Source: an uncultured Flavobacteriales bacterium (lineage in GTDB: Bacteria > Bacteroidota > Bacteroidia > Flavobacteriales_G > Salibacteraceae). From it: 60,003 bases of DNA. The notes beneath the pieces were generated by a model. The model saw only the letters and a list, made by a program, of their open reading frames with translations, was not told the DNA's origin and ran no database searches. The stretch spans positions 1 to 60,003 of the forward strand of contig CALSPD010000026.1 in the NCBI GenBank assembly GCA_943788145.1, given 5' to 3'. This document shows, in pieces, positions 17,572 to 29,939 of this stretch; within the stretch, counting starts at the first letter, position 1, and every line of letters starts with the position of its first letter. Both the position numbers and the translations under genes were made by a program.

Positions 17572-18533
17572 ATGGATATAAACTCGAACTTTCTTGCGTA
17601 TTCGCTGCCTAATCGATGGAATGGAGGATGGGAAAGTTGGAAAAATCAGGCATCAATCAAGGTGAACGAATTCGTGTTCGACCGTTTGTTGGACAAGTCA
17701 GATCATATAGTTTCGTGGAATTCGAATCGACCTTTGAGGATATTTCTTTGGCGTTTGATCTGATTGATTCGGCTGATAATATCGACCAAGAGCAATACCA
17801 GCATTTGATTCAGAAAGCTATCGATGCCTGCGATGGAACGATGACCAAAATTGTTTGCAGTCGAACCAAGCAATTATCAGCAGAAACTAACAATTGGAAA
17901 ACTTGGTTGAAGGATTTGAAGAAGGCATTCCCAGGCACTTTTATATACTTATTAAACACCGATGAGTTTGGGATTTGGATGGGAGCTACGCCCGAGATAT
18001 TAGTAAAACAAGATCAAGAGCAATTCGAAACGGTATCATTGGCTGGGACACGGTGGGACAATGAAGCGTTTAGCGAGAAGGAAAAAATAGAGCAAAAAGT
18101 AGTGACAGAGTCGATCTTATCGTCCTTAGAGTTGAGTGAAGATGCTGTTTCATCTCATGGTGAAATCAACTTTGGTGGTATTCGACATTTACGCTCAATA
18201 ATTAATTGGGAGTCGAAGTTTTCCGTGGCGCAAATAGCTGAAAAGTTGCATCCAACTCCAGCTGTTTGTGGGTTTCCAACCGATTTAGCGAAGGCTTTCA
18301 TTAGCGAGCACGAGGGTTATGATCGAAAGCTTTACACAGGGTATGTATTGATCGAAACCAAAAAACATTCTAATTGTGCATTTGTTAACCTGCGTTGCAT
18401 GCAGTTATTTCGCAAACACATTCGTTTATATGCTGGTGGAGGAATTAATGCAATGTCCGACCCTAAAACAGAATGGATTGAAACTGAAGAGAAGATGCAA
18501 ACAATGACAGATGCAATACATCTAAATGCCTGA
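17572..18533 (+). CDS. menF: Isochorismate synthase MenF, frameshifted near N-terminus
   Basis: Chorismate-binding enzyme that converts chorismate to isochorismate, the first step of menaquinone synthesis. ATG 17572 begins MDINSNFLAYSLPN and runs to NEFVF, after which the reading frame must shift by one base at about 17679-17682 to continue as RPFVGQV. This restores the family motif (G)FVFxPF. The downstream 280 residues hold the catalytic domain: KIVCSRTK, GATPEILV, VSLAGTRW, HLHPTPAVCGFPTD-like (LHPTPAVCGFPTD) and YAGGGINAMSDP. One base is probably missing from the sequence. It overlaps menD by eight bases. Confidence 0.88.
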
Positions 18534-20220
18534 TATATCTGAAATAGGTTCGGTTAGAACTATTGTTGAAACAGCTTTGGAAAAAGGCGTTGTTGACGTG
18601 GTGTTGTCACCTGGGAGTAGAAATTCACCTTTGATCATCAGCTTTAATGCTCTAGAGGATTTTCGGTGTATTTCCATAGTGGACGAACGAACCGCTGGTT
18701 TCATGGCGCTTGGTATGAGTCAACAATCAAAGCAATCAGTGTTACTTTGTTGCACAAGTGGCTCGGCCATGTTGAATTACGCGCCCGCCTTAGCCGAAGC
18801 TTATTATCAAAATATACCGTTGATTGTAATCACAGCCGATCGACCTGCAAAATGGATTGATCAAGGCGAGGGGCAAAGCATTAGGCAAAGCCACTTGCTG
18901 GATGGGATTTTAATCAAGGCTGTCGACTTGGTGAATGAACGAAGCGAAGACGATGCTTGGTATAACAGGCGATTGGTAAATGAAGCTTTTGAAAGCGCTT
19001 GGACCAACCAAAAACCAGTACAAATTAATGTACCTCTAAACGAACCTTTGTACAATACGATGCATTGGGAAAGGCCTTTAGTCAATCGTGGTTTTTCTTT
19101 TGTGCGCTCTGAGCGCTTGCTTTCAGACGGTGACTTGAATGGCTTGCTAACGATTTGGAGCCAACGATCACGTGTCATGATTTTGATGGGTCAAAACTCA
19201 AATGAGGAAAGAATCAAGGCACATATAAAAACCCTGAGCGAGCATCCAAATGTTGCCGTATTAACAGAATCGACTGCAAATGTTGGTCATTTTGGACTTG
19301 TCAGTTGCATCGATCGAACACTCGAAACCTTTTTAGGTTCAACCGATGAGGCCAACTTTGTTCCAGATTTATTGATCACTATAGGCGGAAATATCATAAG
19401 TAAAAAGCTCAAACAATTCTTGAGAAACCATAAAGCGGACGTTGTTAATCATTGGCATTTTGGCTCAGAATCAGTAGACACATTCCAATCTTTAACGCAT
19501 ATAATTGATGCGCATCCTGCTCAGATTTTAGGTGGAATGTCGAAGTCAAAAGTGAAGAAGAATTCGGGGTTTTCTTCCCTTTGGAAAGGTGCCTTTTTTA
19601 AGGCGGAGCAATCACATCGGAACTTTTTGGATTCCGCGCCTTACTCGGATTTGAAAGTATTTGAGATGATAATGGATTTCATTCCAGATGAATGGATTAT
19701 TCAGATGGGGAACAGCAGTGTGGTGCGATATATTCAACTCTTTAATCAGATTCCATCGGTGAAATACTTTGGAAATCGAGGCGTTAGTGGTATAGAAGGT
19801 TGCACTTCAACTGCAGTTGGAGCGGCCATGAAAACAGTTGCTCAGGTTTTACTCATTAGTGGTGATCATGCCTTTCGCTACGATGCCAACGGTTTATCAT
19901 TCGAACGGCTTCCCGCCAACTTAAGGATAGTCGTAATCAACAATGGTGGAGGTAATATTTTTCGAATCATCGAAGGTCCTTCTCAACATAAAACAAGCGA
20001 TGATTTTATCGAACATTCGCAAAACAAATCGGTTAAAGGATTAGTGGAATACCATAATGTACATTATCATAGCGCCTCGAATTTAGAAGAGATTGAAAGG
20101 GTTCTCCCTCGCTTTTTTTCGATGGAATCAAATGCGTGTCAGGTTCTTGAAATTTTCACACCGAGAGTGGAAAGCCCAATAATTTTAAAGGAATATTTTA
20201 AAAGCATAAAAAATGGCTGA
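18526..20220 (+). CDS. menD: SEPHCHC synthase MenD
   Basis: A 564-residue thiamine diphosphate enzyme that joins isochorismate with 2-oxoglutarate to give 2-succinyl-5-enolpyruvyl-6-hydroxy-3-cyclohexene-1-carboxylate. Motifs include [43 protein letters not shown], the [12 protein letters not shown] segment, [18 protein letters not shown] and the ThDP-Mg motif [12 protein letters not shown]...NNGGGNIF. The length is typical. It is embedded in menF-menD-menB with eight-base overlaps at both ends. Confidence 0.96.
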   Translation: MPDISEIGSVRTIVETALEKGVVDVVLSPGSRNSPLIISFNALEDFRCISIVDERTAGFMALGMSQQSKQSVLLCCTSGSAMLNYAPALAEAYYQNIPLIVITADRPAKWIDQGEGQSIRQSHLLDGILIKAVDLVNERSEDDAWYNRRLVNEAFESAWTNQKPVQINVPLNEPLYNTMHWERPLVNRGFSFVRSERLLSDGDLNGLLTIWSQRSRVMILMGQNSNEERIKAHIKTLSEHPNVAVLTESTANVGHFGLVSCIDRTLETFLGSTDEANFVPDLLITIGGNIISKKLKQFLRNHKADVVNHWHFGSESVDTFQSLTHIIDAHPAQILGGMSKSKVKKNSGFSSLWKGAFFKAEQSHRNFLDSAPYSDLKVFEMIMDFIPDEWIIQMGNSSVVRYIQLFNQIPSVKYFGNRGVSGIEGCTSTAVGAAMKTVAQVLLISGDHAFRYDANGLSFERLPANLRIVVINNGGGNIFRIIEGPSQHKTSDDFIEHSQNKSVKGLVEYHNVHYHSASNLEEIERVLPRFFSMESNACQVLEIFTPRVESPIILKEYFKSIKNG

Positions 20221-21034
20221 ATTTAATTGGACTACAATAAAGGAATACGAAGACATTCGATTTGAATTTCTGGAAGGCATTGCGAAAATCACGATCAATC
20301 GCCCGCAGGTTTATAACGCTTTCAGACCAGAAACGAACATTGAAATGATCGATGCGATGAACATTTGTCGCGAACGTGGAGATATTGGCGTGGTGGTTTT
20401 TACCGGTGAAGGTGATAAGGCTTTTTGTTCAGGTGGCGATCAAAATGTAAAAGGCATTGGCGGGTATATCGGGGAAGACGGAGTACCTAGATTGAATGTC
20501 CTAGATTTACATAAACTCATTCGATCTATTCCAAAACCAGTTATTGCAATGGTTAACGGATATGCCATAGGTGGCGGGCATGTGTTACATGTTGTTTGTG
20601 ACTTGACAATTGCTTCAGACAATGCTCGATTTGGTCAGACAGGTCCAAAAGTAGGGAGCTTTGATGCGGGTTTTGGGTCCAGCTATTTAGCGCGACATGT
20701 GGGCCAGAAAAAGGCTAGAGAAATATGGTTCCTATGTGAGCAATATACGGCCAAAGAAGCCGAAGATATGGGGATGGTAAACAAAGTCGTCCCTCTAGAC
20801 AAGTTGGAAGAAACGACCGTTGAATGGTGCCGAACCATAATGAAACGCAGTCCTATGGCTTTGAGAATGATCAAGAGAGGATTAAATGCAGAATTGGACG
20901 GTCAGCGTGGATTGATGGAATTTGCAGGCGATGCGACTCTCATGTATTACCTCATGCAAGAAGCTCAGGAAGGGAAAAATGCCTTTTTAGAGAAACGTGA
21001 TCCAGACTTTCAAAAATTCCCTAAGTTTCCATAG
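20213..21034 (+). CDS. menB: 1,4-dihydroxy-2-naphthoyl-CoA synthase MenB
   Basis: A 273-residue crotonase-fold enzyme that cyclises o-succinylbenzoyl-CoA to the naphthoquinone ring. Signatures are [27 protein letters not shown] (oxyanion loop), [24 protein letters not shown] and the C-terminal [16 protein letters not shown] typical of MenB. Eight-base overlap with menD. The other menaquinone genes (menC, menE, menA, menH) are not in the window. Confidence 0.96.
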   Translation: MAEFNWTTIKEYEDIRFEFLEGIAKITINRPQVYNAFRPETNIEMIDAMNICRERGDIGVVVFTGEGDKAFCSGGDQNVKGIGGYIGEDGVPRLNVLDLHKLIRSIPKPVIAMVNGYAIGGGHVLHVVCDLTIASDNARFGQTGPKVGSFDAGFGSSYLARHVGQKKAREIWFLCEQYTAKEAEDMGMVNKVVPLDKLEETTVEWCRTIMKRSPMALRMIKRGLNAELDGQRGLMEFAGDATLMYYLMQEAQEGKNAFLEKRDPDFQKFPKFP

Positions 21035-21055
21035 TCGAAAGATTTGGCTTAAAAA

Positions 21056-21499
21056 ATGAATTATCATAAGCAATTTCAGTTTAACGAAGAAGTAACCGGT
21101 CGGTTTATCGATGTTCTTATAGCTCATCCAGATTCACCAGAAGAAGTCAAGAAATGGTTAAGCCATTCCTTAAATGCCCTCCATATTTGGTTGTGTAGAA
21201 TTGCTAATCGTTCTTATGCATATGAGGTCTGGCAGATTCATCCTTCGGATAAGCTTCATGAAATAAATAGCGCCCTTCACAGCGAAATTTTCGAGCTACT
21301 TGAATCTGGAAATTTGCATTCAAGGCATGTCTATCGGAATACTGAAGGCAATGCGTATTCAAATACCCTAGATGAAATACTAACGCATTTGATTATTCAT
21401 TCGGCTCACCATCGGGCTCAAATGTCTTCGTCTTGGAGGCAAGTAGACATAGATCCTCCCGTTTCAGATTTCATCTTTTGGGCTCGATCGAGCGTATAG
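21056..21499 (+). CDS. DinB-like metal-binding four-helix protein
   Basis: A 147-residue protein with the DinB/YfiT pattern: a helix bundle with candidate metal-binding histidines in LNALHIW (near residue 42) and in HLIIHSAHHRAQ (near 119-123). It lies 21 bp behind menB in the same orientation. DinB-family proteins include thiol-S-transferases and damage-inducible proteins; the substrate here is unknown. Weak possibility of a link to menaquinone operon stress functions. Confidence 0.75.
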   Translation: MNYHKQFQFNEEVTGRFIDVLIAHPDSPEEVKKWLSHSLNALHIWLCRIANRSYAYEVWQIHPSDKLHEINSALHSEIFELLESGNLHSRHVYRNTEGNAYSNTLDEILTHLIIHSAHHRAQMSSSWRQVDIDPPVSDFIFWARSSV

Positions 21500-21540
21500 G
21501 TGCTGAGCCATTTGATCTTTTGAATTAATACGGAAAAGGC

Positions 21541-21576
21541 CCCAGATGTTTGGTGAATTCCGTTAACATGTCTGGG
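21541..21576. other. Imperfect inverted repeat upstream of the giant TPR gene
   Basis: CCCAGATGTT at 21541-21550 and AACATGTCTGGG at 21565-21576 can pair with a small bulge across a 14-base loop. It has no U-run, so it is not a standard terminator. It lies in the 144-bp gap between the DinB-like gene and the TPR gene and could be a leader structure or operator. Confidence 0.35.
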
Positions 21577-21643
21577 TTGAAAATTACCGAGCATCCAGCA
21601 ATTGCGCGAGTTGTGGGCCAGTACATTAGCACATTCCATAAAA

Positions 21644-24600
21644 ATGCTGATATACGTGCGTTTCATAATAATTATTCTATCGGTTTTCTTTTCGCTTTCA
21701 AGCGCTGTCATGGCTCAAATGTCGATGGTGTTTGATAACGACCTTCTATCCTATAATAGAGGGCTTGAGCTATATGAAAAGCAGAAATATGGCGCTGCCA
21801 AGGAGCAGTTCGAGCAGGCGATTGTCGTGATGGATGATCAAAACTCAGAAATCTGCGCCAATGCTCATTTTTATGTTGCGGATTGTGCCCTCGAATTATT
21901 TCATAAAGACGCTGAGTTTCTATTAAAGGAGTTTATTGGTAATTATTCATCAAGCCCTCGGGTTTCAGACGCTTGGTTCTTACTGGGGAATTATAATTAC
22001 CGGAAAAAGAAGTGGGAAGAAGCAATTCAGTATTATAATGAGCTTCAGGTAATCAATCTGGTTGAGCCACGAAAGAGCGAATACTTATTCAAGAAAGGGT
22101 ATAGTGAATTTCAAGAAAAGAATCTGGATGAAGCGGCAAGTTTGTTCTTCCAAATGAATGATCAAACCTCGATTTATTTCGCCCCAGGAACATACTATTT
22201 AGGGCACATTAACTATTCACAGAAAAAGTATGCAGCCGCGCTTAAATCATTTCAAAGCTTGAAAGATCACGAGCTTTTTGGCGATGTTGTTCCATATTAT
22301 ATCGTTCAGATTTATCACTTCCAAGAAGACTATGATGAGGTTATTAGTTATGGTAAACCATTTTTAGAGGATGAAAATGTAAAGCGCAAGCCTGAGATTT
22401 CTAGAGTTGTTGGAGATGCTTTTTACCATAAAGAGCAATACAAGGAAGCCGTTCCTTTTCTGGAGGATTTCATGAATAGCCGAAATAACAAGCAGAAAGA
22501 AGATTATTACACACTTGGCTACGCCCTCTATCGCAGCGGTAATTATGACAAAGCAGCAGAACAGTTTTCAAAGATTTCCTATTCGGATGATAAGATCGCT
22601 CAAAGTGCGCTTTATCAGATGGGTGAAGCTTATTTAAAAGCAGGTAAAAAGACCTATGCCCGAAATGCATATAGATCTGCCTCGGGAATGAAATATGACG
22701 ATAAGATTAAGGAAGATGCACTCTTCAAGTTTGCTCAACTTTCCTACGAATTAAGCTACGATCCTTATGATGGCGCAATCGCTGCATTTAAGGAATACAT
22801 TTCGGCCTATCCGAATCGAGAAAGGACAAAAGAAGCCTACGATTTTTTGGTGAACATTTATTTGACATCTAAGAACTACGATGCTGCGCTGTCGTCCATT
22901 GAAGAATATACCAAGCCAGATATCAGACTGAAAGAGGCTTATCAACGAATCGCATATAACAAGGGGGTTTCTCTTTTCATGGATAGGAATTTCAGCGGTG
23001 CCATCACCTATTTTGATAAGAGTTTGACTTTTCCACAAAGCAAGGAAATAGCCGCGCTGACTCAATATTGGCGAGCCGAATCGTACTATTATAAAGGGAA
23101 TTATTCTGAATCCGTTAAGGCCTATGAAAAGTTCGTGTATTCCCCTGGCGCAGCGCTAACTCCTTACTTTAATTCTGCCAATTATAATGTGGGATACGCC
23201 TACTTTCAACAAGATAAGTTTTTGGAGGCACCTTCTTGGTTTAGACGCTTTACCTCAGTTAAATCTGAAAAAGATTTAGTAAAACTCAGTGATGCGAATT
23301 TGAGAATAGGCGACTGTTACTTCATGCTTAACCAATATGATGCCGCTCAAATCTATTACACCGAGGCTGTTAATTTGGGTAAGAGTGATCCCGACTATGC
23401 CCTATATCAAAAATCAATGACATCGGGCTTGTTAAAGCGTCCAAAGGATAAACTCATTGGTTTAGAGTCACTGGTCAAGACATATCCAACCTCGAAATAT
23501 TTAGATGCCTCTTATTATGAAATTGGTAGAACATTGATTTCACTTGGTAACGATGAAAAGGCGCTCGAAAACTTGCAAATAGTGGTAACTAAATTTCCAG
23601 GTAGTAGCTACGTGCGAAAGGCTTTGGTGAGTATTGCTCAAACCCATTATAATGCGGGTAAAGATGATGAAGCACTCCTAGTGTTCAATAAAATAATTAA
23701 GGATTATCCAAATTTTGAAGACTCACGGGAGGCATTAATTGGGATTAAAAACATTTATATCGACCGTGGAAAAGCGAGTGAATATGACGCTTTGATAAAT
23801 GATTTGGGCTTTGTGGATTTTTCCGAATCTGCTCGTGATAGTTTGTATTACGAAGCGGCTGAATCACAGTATTTCGATGCTAATTGCAAGGAGTCAGTCG
23901 AATCCTTTACGAAGTATCTAAATATGTTCGACAAGCCATTGTTCGGTTTAAATGCCAGATTTTATCGGGCTGAGTGTTTAATGAAAATGGGGCAAGCGAA
24001 AGAATCACTGCGGGACTATAAGTATGTGGTTGATCAACCAAAAAATAAGTTCACCGAATCGTCCTTGGTATATATTGCTCGAAATGCTTACGATAATCAG
24101 GATTGCCCGAATGCGCTAGGTTTATATAAACGATTGGCATTGATCGCAGAGCATCCAGAAAATGCCTTCGAGGCGGAAATAGGTCAAATGCGATGTAATT
24201 ACGAGTTAAACAATTATCAAGGAGCAATTTCGAATGCCATCATTGCGCTAGAGTCGGAGAAAGCGAACGCCAAATTGAGAGATGAAGCCAACTTGATTAT
24301 AGCTAAGTCAAATTTACAATTGGGTAACAATGACGAATCAAAGCAATATTTGGAAAAGGTTATCGCAACCGGCATCCCGTCTCAGGCAGCTGAAGCGCTT
24401 TACTTGCAATCGCGCATCCTGTTTAATGAGGATAAGCTAGATGAGTCGGAATCGATCATTTTTAAAGTAGTCGAAGGTTATCGATCTGAAGGTCAGTGGG
24501 TGGCTAAAAGCTTAATTCTGCTAGGTGATATATATGTGACTCGTGGTGATCTTTTCCAAGCTAAAGCCACACTTCAGGCGGTTATTGATAATTATAAAGG

Positions 24601-24763
24601 CGGTGGAGATGTTTTAGTTCAGGCGGAAGAGAAACTAAAGACCATTGTCGAAATTGAGAGTCGTCCTGCTCCAGTTGAAAAGGAAAGTTTTGAAATTGAC
24701 TTTAACCCATCTGATTCGATCCTTAATGAAGGCGCTCCAACAAAAACTCTGAAGAATGAATAA
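21644..24763 (+). CDS. Giant secreted/periplasmic TPR protein
   Basis: About 1039 residues from ATG 21644, chosen because it directly begins a signal peptide (hydrophobic FIIIILSVFFSLSSAVMAQ). The whole mature protein is TPR-like, with roughly 20-25 helix-turn-helix units; many have the form YxxGxxxYxxKxYxxAxxxF, such as LELYEKQKYGAAKEQFEQAI and LFMDRNFSGAITYFDKSL. Local similarity to YbgF/BamD-type TPR segments is visible. No enzymatic domain. It overlaps the next gene, an outer-membrane barrel, by eight bases, so the two probably form a complex. The partner and role are unknown. Confidence 0.85.
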   Translation: MLIYVRFIIIILSVFFSLSSAVMAQMSMVFDNDLLSYNRGLELYEKQKYGAAKEQFEQAIVVMDDQNSEICANAHFYVADCALELFHKDAEFLLKEFIGNYSSSPRVSDAWFLLGNYNYRKKKWEEAIQYYNELQVINLVEPRKSEYLFKKGYSEFQEKNLDEAASLFFQMNDQTSIYFAPGTYYLGHINYSQKKYAAALKSFQSLKDHELFGDVVPYYIVQIYHFQEDYDEVISYGKPFLEDENVKRKPEISRVVGDAFYHKEQYKEAVPFLEDFMNSRNNKQKEDYYTLGYALYRSGNYDKAAEQFSKISYSDDKIAQSALYQMGEAYLKAGKKTYARNAYRSASGMKYDDKIKEDALFKFAQLSYELSYDPYDGAIAAFKEYISAYPNRERTKEAYDFLVNIYLTSKNYDAALSSIEEYTKPDIRLKEAYQRIAYNKGVSLFMDRNFSGAITYFDKSLTFPQSKEIAALTQYWRAESYYYKGNYSESVKAYEKFVYSPGAALTPYFNSANYNVGYAYFQQDKFLEAPSWFRRFTSVKSEKDLVKLSDANLRIGDCYFMLNQYDAAQIYYTEAVNLGKSDPDYALYQKSMTSGLLKRPKDKLIGLESLVKTYPTSKYLDASYYEIGRTLISLGNDEKALENLQIVVTKFPGSSYVRKALVSIAQTHYNAGKDDEALLVFNKIIKDYPNFEDSREALIGIKNIYIDRGKASEYDALINDLGFVDFSESARDSLYYEAAESQYFDANCKESVESFTKYLNMFDKPLFGLNARFYRAECLMKMGQAKESLRDYKYVVDQPKNKFTESSLVYIARNAYDNQDCPNALGLYKRLALIAEHPENAFEAEIGQMRCNYELNNYQGAISNAIIALESEKANAKLRDEANLIIAKSNLQLGNNDESKQYLEKVIATGIPSQAAEALYLQSRILFNEDKLDESESIIFKVVEGYRSEGQWVAKSLILLGDIYVTRGDLFQAKATLQAVIDNYKGGGDVLVQAEEKLKTIVEIESRPAPVEKESFEIDFNPSDSILNEGAPTKTLKNE

Positions 24764-26573
24764 GACAGTTATTATAAACTTATTACTGGTCCTTGTTGTT
24801 AGCGCGGCTTATTCGCAAGAAGATAAAACCAAGAAGGATTCAAATAAAGAGTTGAGTACAACCTTGTTTGAAAAAATTGACTACAGGCCAACAGTTAGTG
24901 ATGCAAAAAAGCTAACCGAAACTCCTTCCATCATAGATACAACACTACCAAAACCAGCGCCTCAATACCTTTACGGGAATGAACCGGTGAAAACAGAATT
25001 CAAGCCAGATTCTATCGAGGCGGCCACGATGAAAGGTGAGCCGCTGGATCCTTTATATAGAGCTTACACACGAGGCGGAGTAGGAAATGGCATTAACTAT
25101 TTGGGAGATTTGTATGTAAATGCACTTCGTTCTAGAGATGGTGCAGTTGGGCTTGAATTACATGGTAGAGGAGCTCAAGGTGTCTTTACGGATTTACCTG
25201 CAGCACCCTATAATAGATGGAATGGTGTATTAAGTGGAAAGCGGTTTTTGAAAAAGCATGCACTCGATTTTTCACTGGGCTATGATCGAGAACGATTACA
25301 ATATTATGGCTATGATCTAAGCGATAATCAATCGTTGGCTATGTATAATGAACTTATTGATCAGAATTTAGGAGACGATAATGCCATTCGCAACCAGTTT
25401 AAGCAATACTATCAGCGGATTGATGCGGGGGCAGGTTTGAAAAGTTTTTATACCGATTCAACGAGTCTTAATCATCAAATCAGCATAAACTACAACAGAT
25501 GGTCTGATCGAAATGGAGCCAACAGTGAGCATAATATTCTGCTCAATGGTGATGTTTCACGATATTTTGGAGATCATAGACTAAGCGTTGGTGTATTGGG
25601 TGATATGAACCTGGTGAATTATAGCGATTCCTTTATTTATCAGCCAACCGGTCTTATTGATCAGCAGCCTTTGAATATCATAGCGGGAGTGAAACCTATA
25701 ATGGTGAGTACTTGGAAAAAACTAAGAATTGAATATGGGGCGAATATACAAGTGGAAATTACAGAAACGGGAACCACACCTCGAATCTACCCTCACGCCT
25801 ATGGTAAATACAACTTAGTTAAAGACGTTATCATTCCATACGCAGGGATCACAGGAGGATTAAAACGCAACAATCTGAATAATTTCAGTGAGGAGAATCC
25901 GTTCATCTGGGCAGGTAGAACTGCGCTTAAAAATACCGATGAGGTTATACGCTTTTATGGAGGATTCAGAGGAGCAATATCCGATCAATTGACCTATAAC
26001 ATTCAAGCAGCGAAATACTTTGAACGCGATGCGCCACTTTATGTAAACTATAATGCTTCTCAATACAATCAAGGAAAGTCGCGATTTGGTGAGAATTACT
26101 TTATAGTTAACTATGACACTCTCGAAGTTTTTCAAATAAGTGGCGAGTTAATGTATCGAGTAGCAGATAAGTTACAAGTCGTTGGCTCTGGTTCATACAG
26201 ATCTTACCAGACTACAGTCGAATTTGAAGCCTGGCAGCGACCAGCTATTGAGGCAGGACTAACAGGGTTCTATCAGCTTAAAAACAAAATCATAGCTAAG
26301 GCGCAGATTCATTTTATTGGTCCTCAGTGGATTAAATCATATGAAACTTCTGCGGAAGAGTTTTTTGGAAATGATGGTCTAGAAGTCAGGGGCAATCAAC
26401 TGAACCCCATCGTAGACGTAAATCTCGGGGTTGAATACAGATATACGGAGCGATTATCAGGCTTTTTAAATCTAAATAATGTCATCGCTCAACGCTATCA
26501 GCGATGGAATCAATACCCATCACAGCGATTTAATATTTTAGGTGGAGTCACATATTCTTTTTGGAAAGAATAA
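24756..26573 (+). CDS. Outer-membrane beta-barrel protein (TonB-receptor-like barrel)
   Basis: A 605-residue protein with signal peptide (LLLVLVVSAAYSQ), a ~90-residue acidic/proline-containing N-terminal segment, then a long series of amphipathic strands with aromatic girdles (YNRWNGVLSGKRFL, LSVGVLGDMNLVNYS, LQVVGSGSYRSYQ) and a terminal NILGGVTYSFWKE. The barrel resembles that of TonB-dependent receptors, but no plug domain or TonB box is evident, so active transport is doubtful. Translation is coupled to the giant TPR gene. A 100-bp gap with its own promoter separates it from gyrB. Confidence 0.75.
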   Translation: MNKTVIINLLLVLVVSAAYSQEDKTKKDSNKELSTTLFEKIDYRPTVSDAKKLTETPSIIDTTLPKPAPQYLYGNEPVKTEFKPDSIEAATMKGEPLDPLYRAYTRGGVGNGINYLGDLYVNALRSRDGAVGLELHGRGAQGVFTDLPAAPYNRWNGVLSGKRFLKKHALDFSLGYDRERLQYYGYDLSDNQSLAMYNELIDQNLGDDNAIRNQFKQYYQRIDAGAGLKSFYTDSTSLNHQISINYNRWSDRNGANSEHNILLNGDVSRYFGDHRLSVGVLGDMNLVNYSDSFIYQPTGLIDQQPLNIIAGVKPIMVSTWKKLRIEYGANIQVEITETGTTPRIYPHAYGKYNLVKDVIIPYAGITGGLKRNNLNNFSEENPFIWAGRTALKNTDEVIRFYGGFRGAISDQLTYNIQAAKYFERDAPLYVNYNASQYNQGKSRFGENYFIVNYDTLEVFQISGELMYRVADKLQVVGSGSYRSYQTTVEFEAWQRPAIEAGLTGFYQLKNKIIAKAQIHFIGPQWIKSYETSAEEFFGNDGLEVRGNQLNPIVDVNLGVEYRYTERLSGFLNLNNVIAQRYQRWNQYPSQRFNILGGVTYSFWKE

Positions 26574-26643
26574 TGTTGATTGACTGTTGATAAAACCCTT
26601 GTATTTATTGGTATTTCATTCATTTTAACCTAGCCTTCAAACT

Positions 26644-26651
26644 TATATTTG
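26644..26651 (+). promoter_or_regulatory. -7 box upstream of gyrB
   Basis: TATATTTG is a perfect TAnnTTTG match, 23 bases before the ATG at 26675. No clear -33 TTTG is present at the ideal spacing. Confidence 0.55.
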
Positions 26652-26668
26652 AGCGACTTTGAAAATGA

Positions 26669-28630
<1,962 letters not shown>

Positions 28631-28664
28631 TAATTTTTAGTCTAAAGCTCCAACATATACAAAC

Positions 28665-28707
28665 AAAAAAAAGAGGTCAATCCATTATGGATTGACCTCT
28701 TTTTTAT
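28665..28707. terminator. Bidirectional intrinsic terminator between gyrB and the anti-sigma-like gene
   Basis: A stem with AGAGGTCAATCCA at 28672-28684 pairs with TGGATTGACCTCT at 28688-28700, with a three-base loop. The A-run before and T-run after make it functional in both directions, serving the two convergent transcripts. Confidence 0.85.
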
Positions 28708-28721
28708 ACAAGATATTCTCG

Positions 28722-29936
28722 TTATAAGTAGGTGAATGGCTTATCTGATTTCGTTTCAAACTGGTTTCCACATTGATCAACTCCTTTAAGTATCCAAACA
28801 AATGCTTCGCCCTTCAAAGGACGCTCTGCAGTGCCGGATATGGAACCATTCCATTTGGCGTTTTCCGTAGCGCTATAAACGATTTGATTCGTACTTAAAC
28901 GGATAATGTCAAGTTTATAACTCTGTAGATCATCTAGTCCTACGATTGTCCATTCATCGTTTCTTCCATTAGCGTCAGAAGCGTTAAAAGCAGATGGGCC
29001 GTAAAGTTTTAAGCCTTCCTCAATGCGAACTGCATTTGACTCGAAGGAAGCACAGCGATCTTGATTAATAGTAAGCATACCTATGGTATGAAGTCCCGGT
29101 TTTAGAAGAAGAGATAATTCACTTCCAATCCCTATGGTGTCACCATCCAAAAGCCATTTATATGTATTTCCGTTTGGAGAACCTATAAGAGTCGTTTCAT
29201 TAAAGTAACAAAGACCTAATTCGTCTTTTTCGATACTGAATGTAGATCTTGGAGTTTCAAATACATCTATTGTTTTCGTCAATGCTTGTTCGCTCCCGTC
29301 TTCAAATGATACTACCATTCGCACCTTATGTTCTCCAGGCAAATTGAATGCATGAGTGGCTTGAAGCCCCTCTTGAACGTGCACAGATTCGAACAGCCAA
29401 ACCACGCTGGCTTTTTCTGAGAGACTCGCACTAAATTGAATTTCGGTTCCTATACATTGTATTCCTTTGGCGATGAAGTCAATTTGATGTACGCCTTGGC
29501 TTTTTAACGTTGATGTACTGGCCTCCTCATTATTTGAACGAAGTTCTATTGTCGATGCTGAAGATTCTGTTTGATTATTCGAACTTGAAACAGGAGGTAG
29601 CTTCTTAGTATCTTCTATTTCTAAATTATTTAACGCTATTACATGAACTTCTTGTGGTTCAAAAACAACCTCTGAGACTGTTTCATTATGGTGAGTAGAG
29701 ATCAATTGATTGGAAACAAGTTCAGCTTCAATCCTATAATCTGTATTTGCACCCTTATTTGGCATCGTAAACAGGATTGATCCTAGGATTACGCTTGCCG
29801 CTATTCCACTTATAAATGGAATTTGAAAATTCACTTTATTCGCTGAAAGCTGGGCATGCAACTTCGACCATGCCTTTGCGTCAAATGGACCTTCAAGTCC
29901 CTCTAATTTCTGCTTTATAATTTCATCAAAATTCAT
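28722..29936 (-). CDS. Membrane anti-sigma-like protein with PKD-like and T9SS-type-B-like C-terminus
   Basis: 404 residues. The first ~37 residues are cytosolic and carry an FDxxAWxxLxxxL pattern common at the start of Bacteroidota anti-sigma proteins. One transmembrane segment follows (about 39-58, GIAASVILGSILF). The periplasmic part has a low-complexity linker rich in Ser, Asn and Glu (about 110-150), then two PKD/Ig-like beta domains (~150-310), and a final ~95-residue module YGPSAFNASDANGRNDEW...AKWNGSISG that aligns with the gliding-motility type B domain seen in its operon partner. Translated three bases after the sigma factor gene. The pairing supports an anti-sigma role; the sensing function is inferred. 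Confidence 0.7.
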   Translation of the reverse strand: MNFDEIIKQKLEGLEGPFDAKAWSKLHAQLSANKVNFQIPFISGIAASVILGSILFTMPNKGANTDYRIEAELVSNQLISTHHNETVSEVVFEPQEVHVIALNNLEIEDTKKLPPVSSSNNQTESSASTIELRSNNEEASTSTLKSQGVHQIDFIAKGIQCIGTEIQFSASLSEKASVVWLFESVHVQEGLQATHAFNLPGEHKVRMVVSFEDGSEQALTKTIDVFETPRSTFSIEKDELGLCYFNETTLIGSPNGNTYKWLLDGDTIGIGSELSLLLKPGLHTIGMLTINQDRCASFESNAVRIEEGLKLYGPSAFNASDANGRNDEWTIVGLDDLQSYKLDIIRLSTNQIVYSATENAKWNGSISGTAERPLKGEAFVWILKGVDQCGNQFETKSDKPFTYL

Positions 29937-29939
29937 ATG

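Noticed and set aside
21418..21711. Minus-strand frame of 97 codons across the gap between the DinB-like gene and the giant TPR gene.
   Set aside because: It overlaps both flanking genes, has no domain, and no promoter-like box sits before its start.
24756..26573. Annotation of the barrel gene as a TonB-dependent transporter.
   Set aside because: The strands resemble such barrels but the first 100 residues are not long enough for a plug and contain no convincing TonB box.
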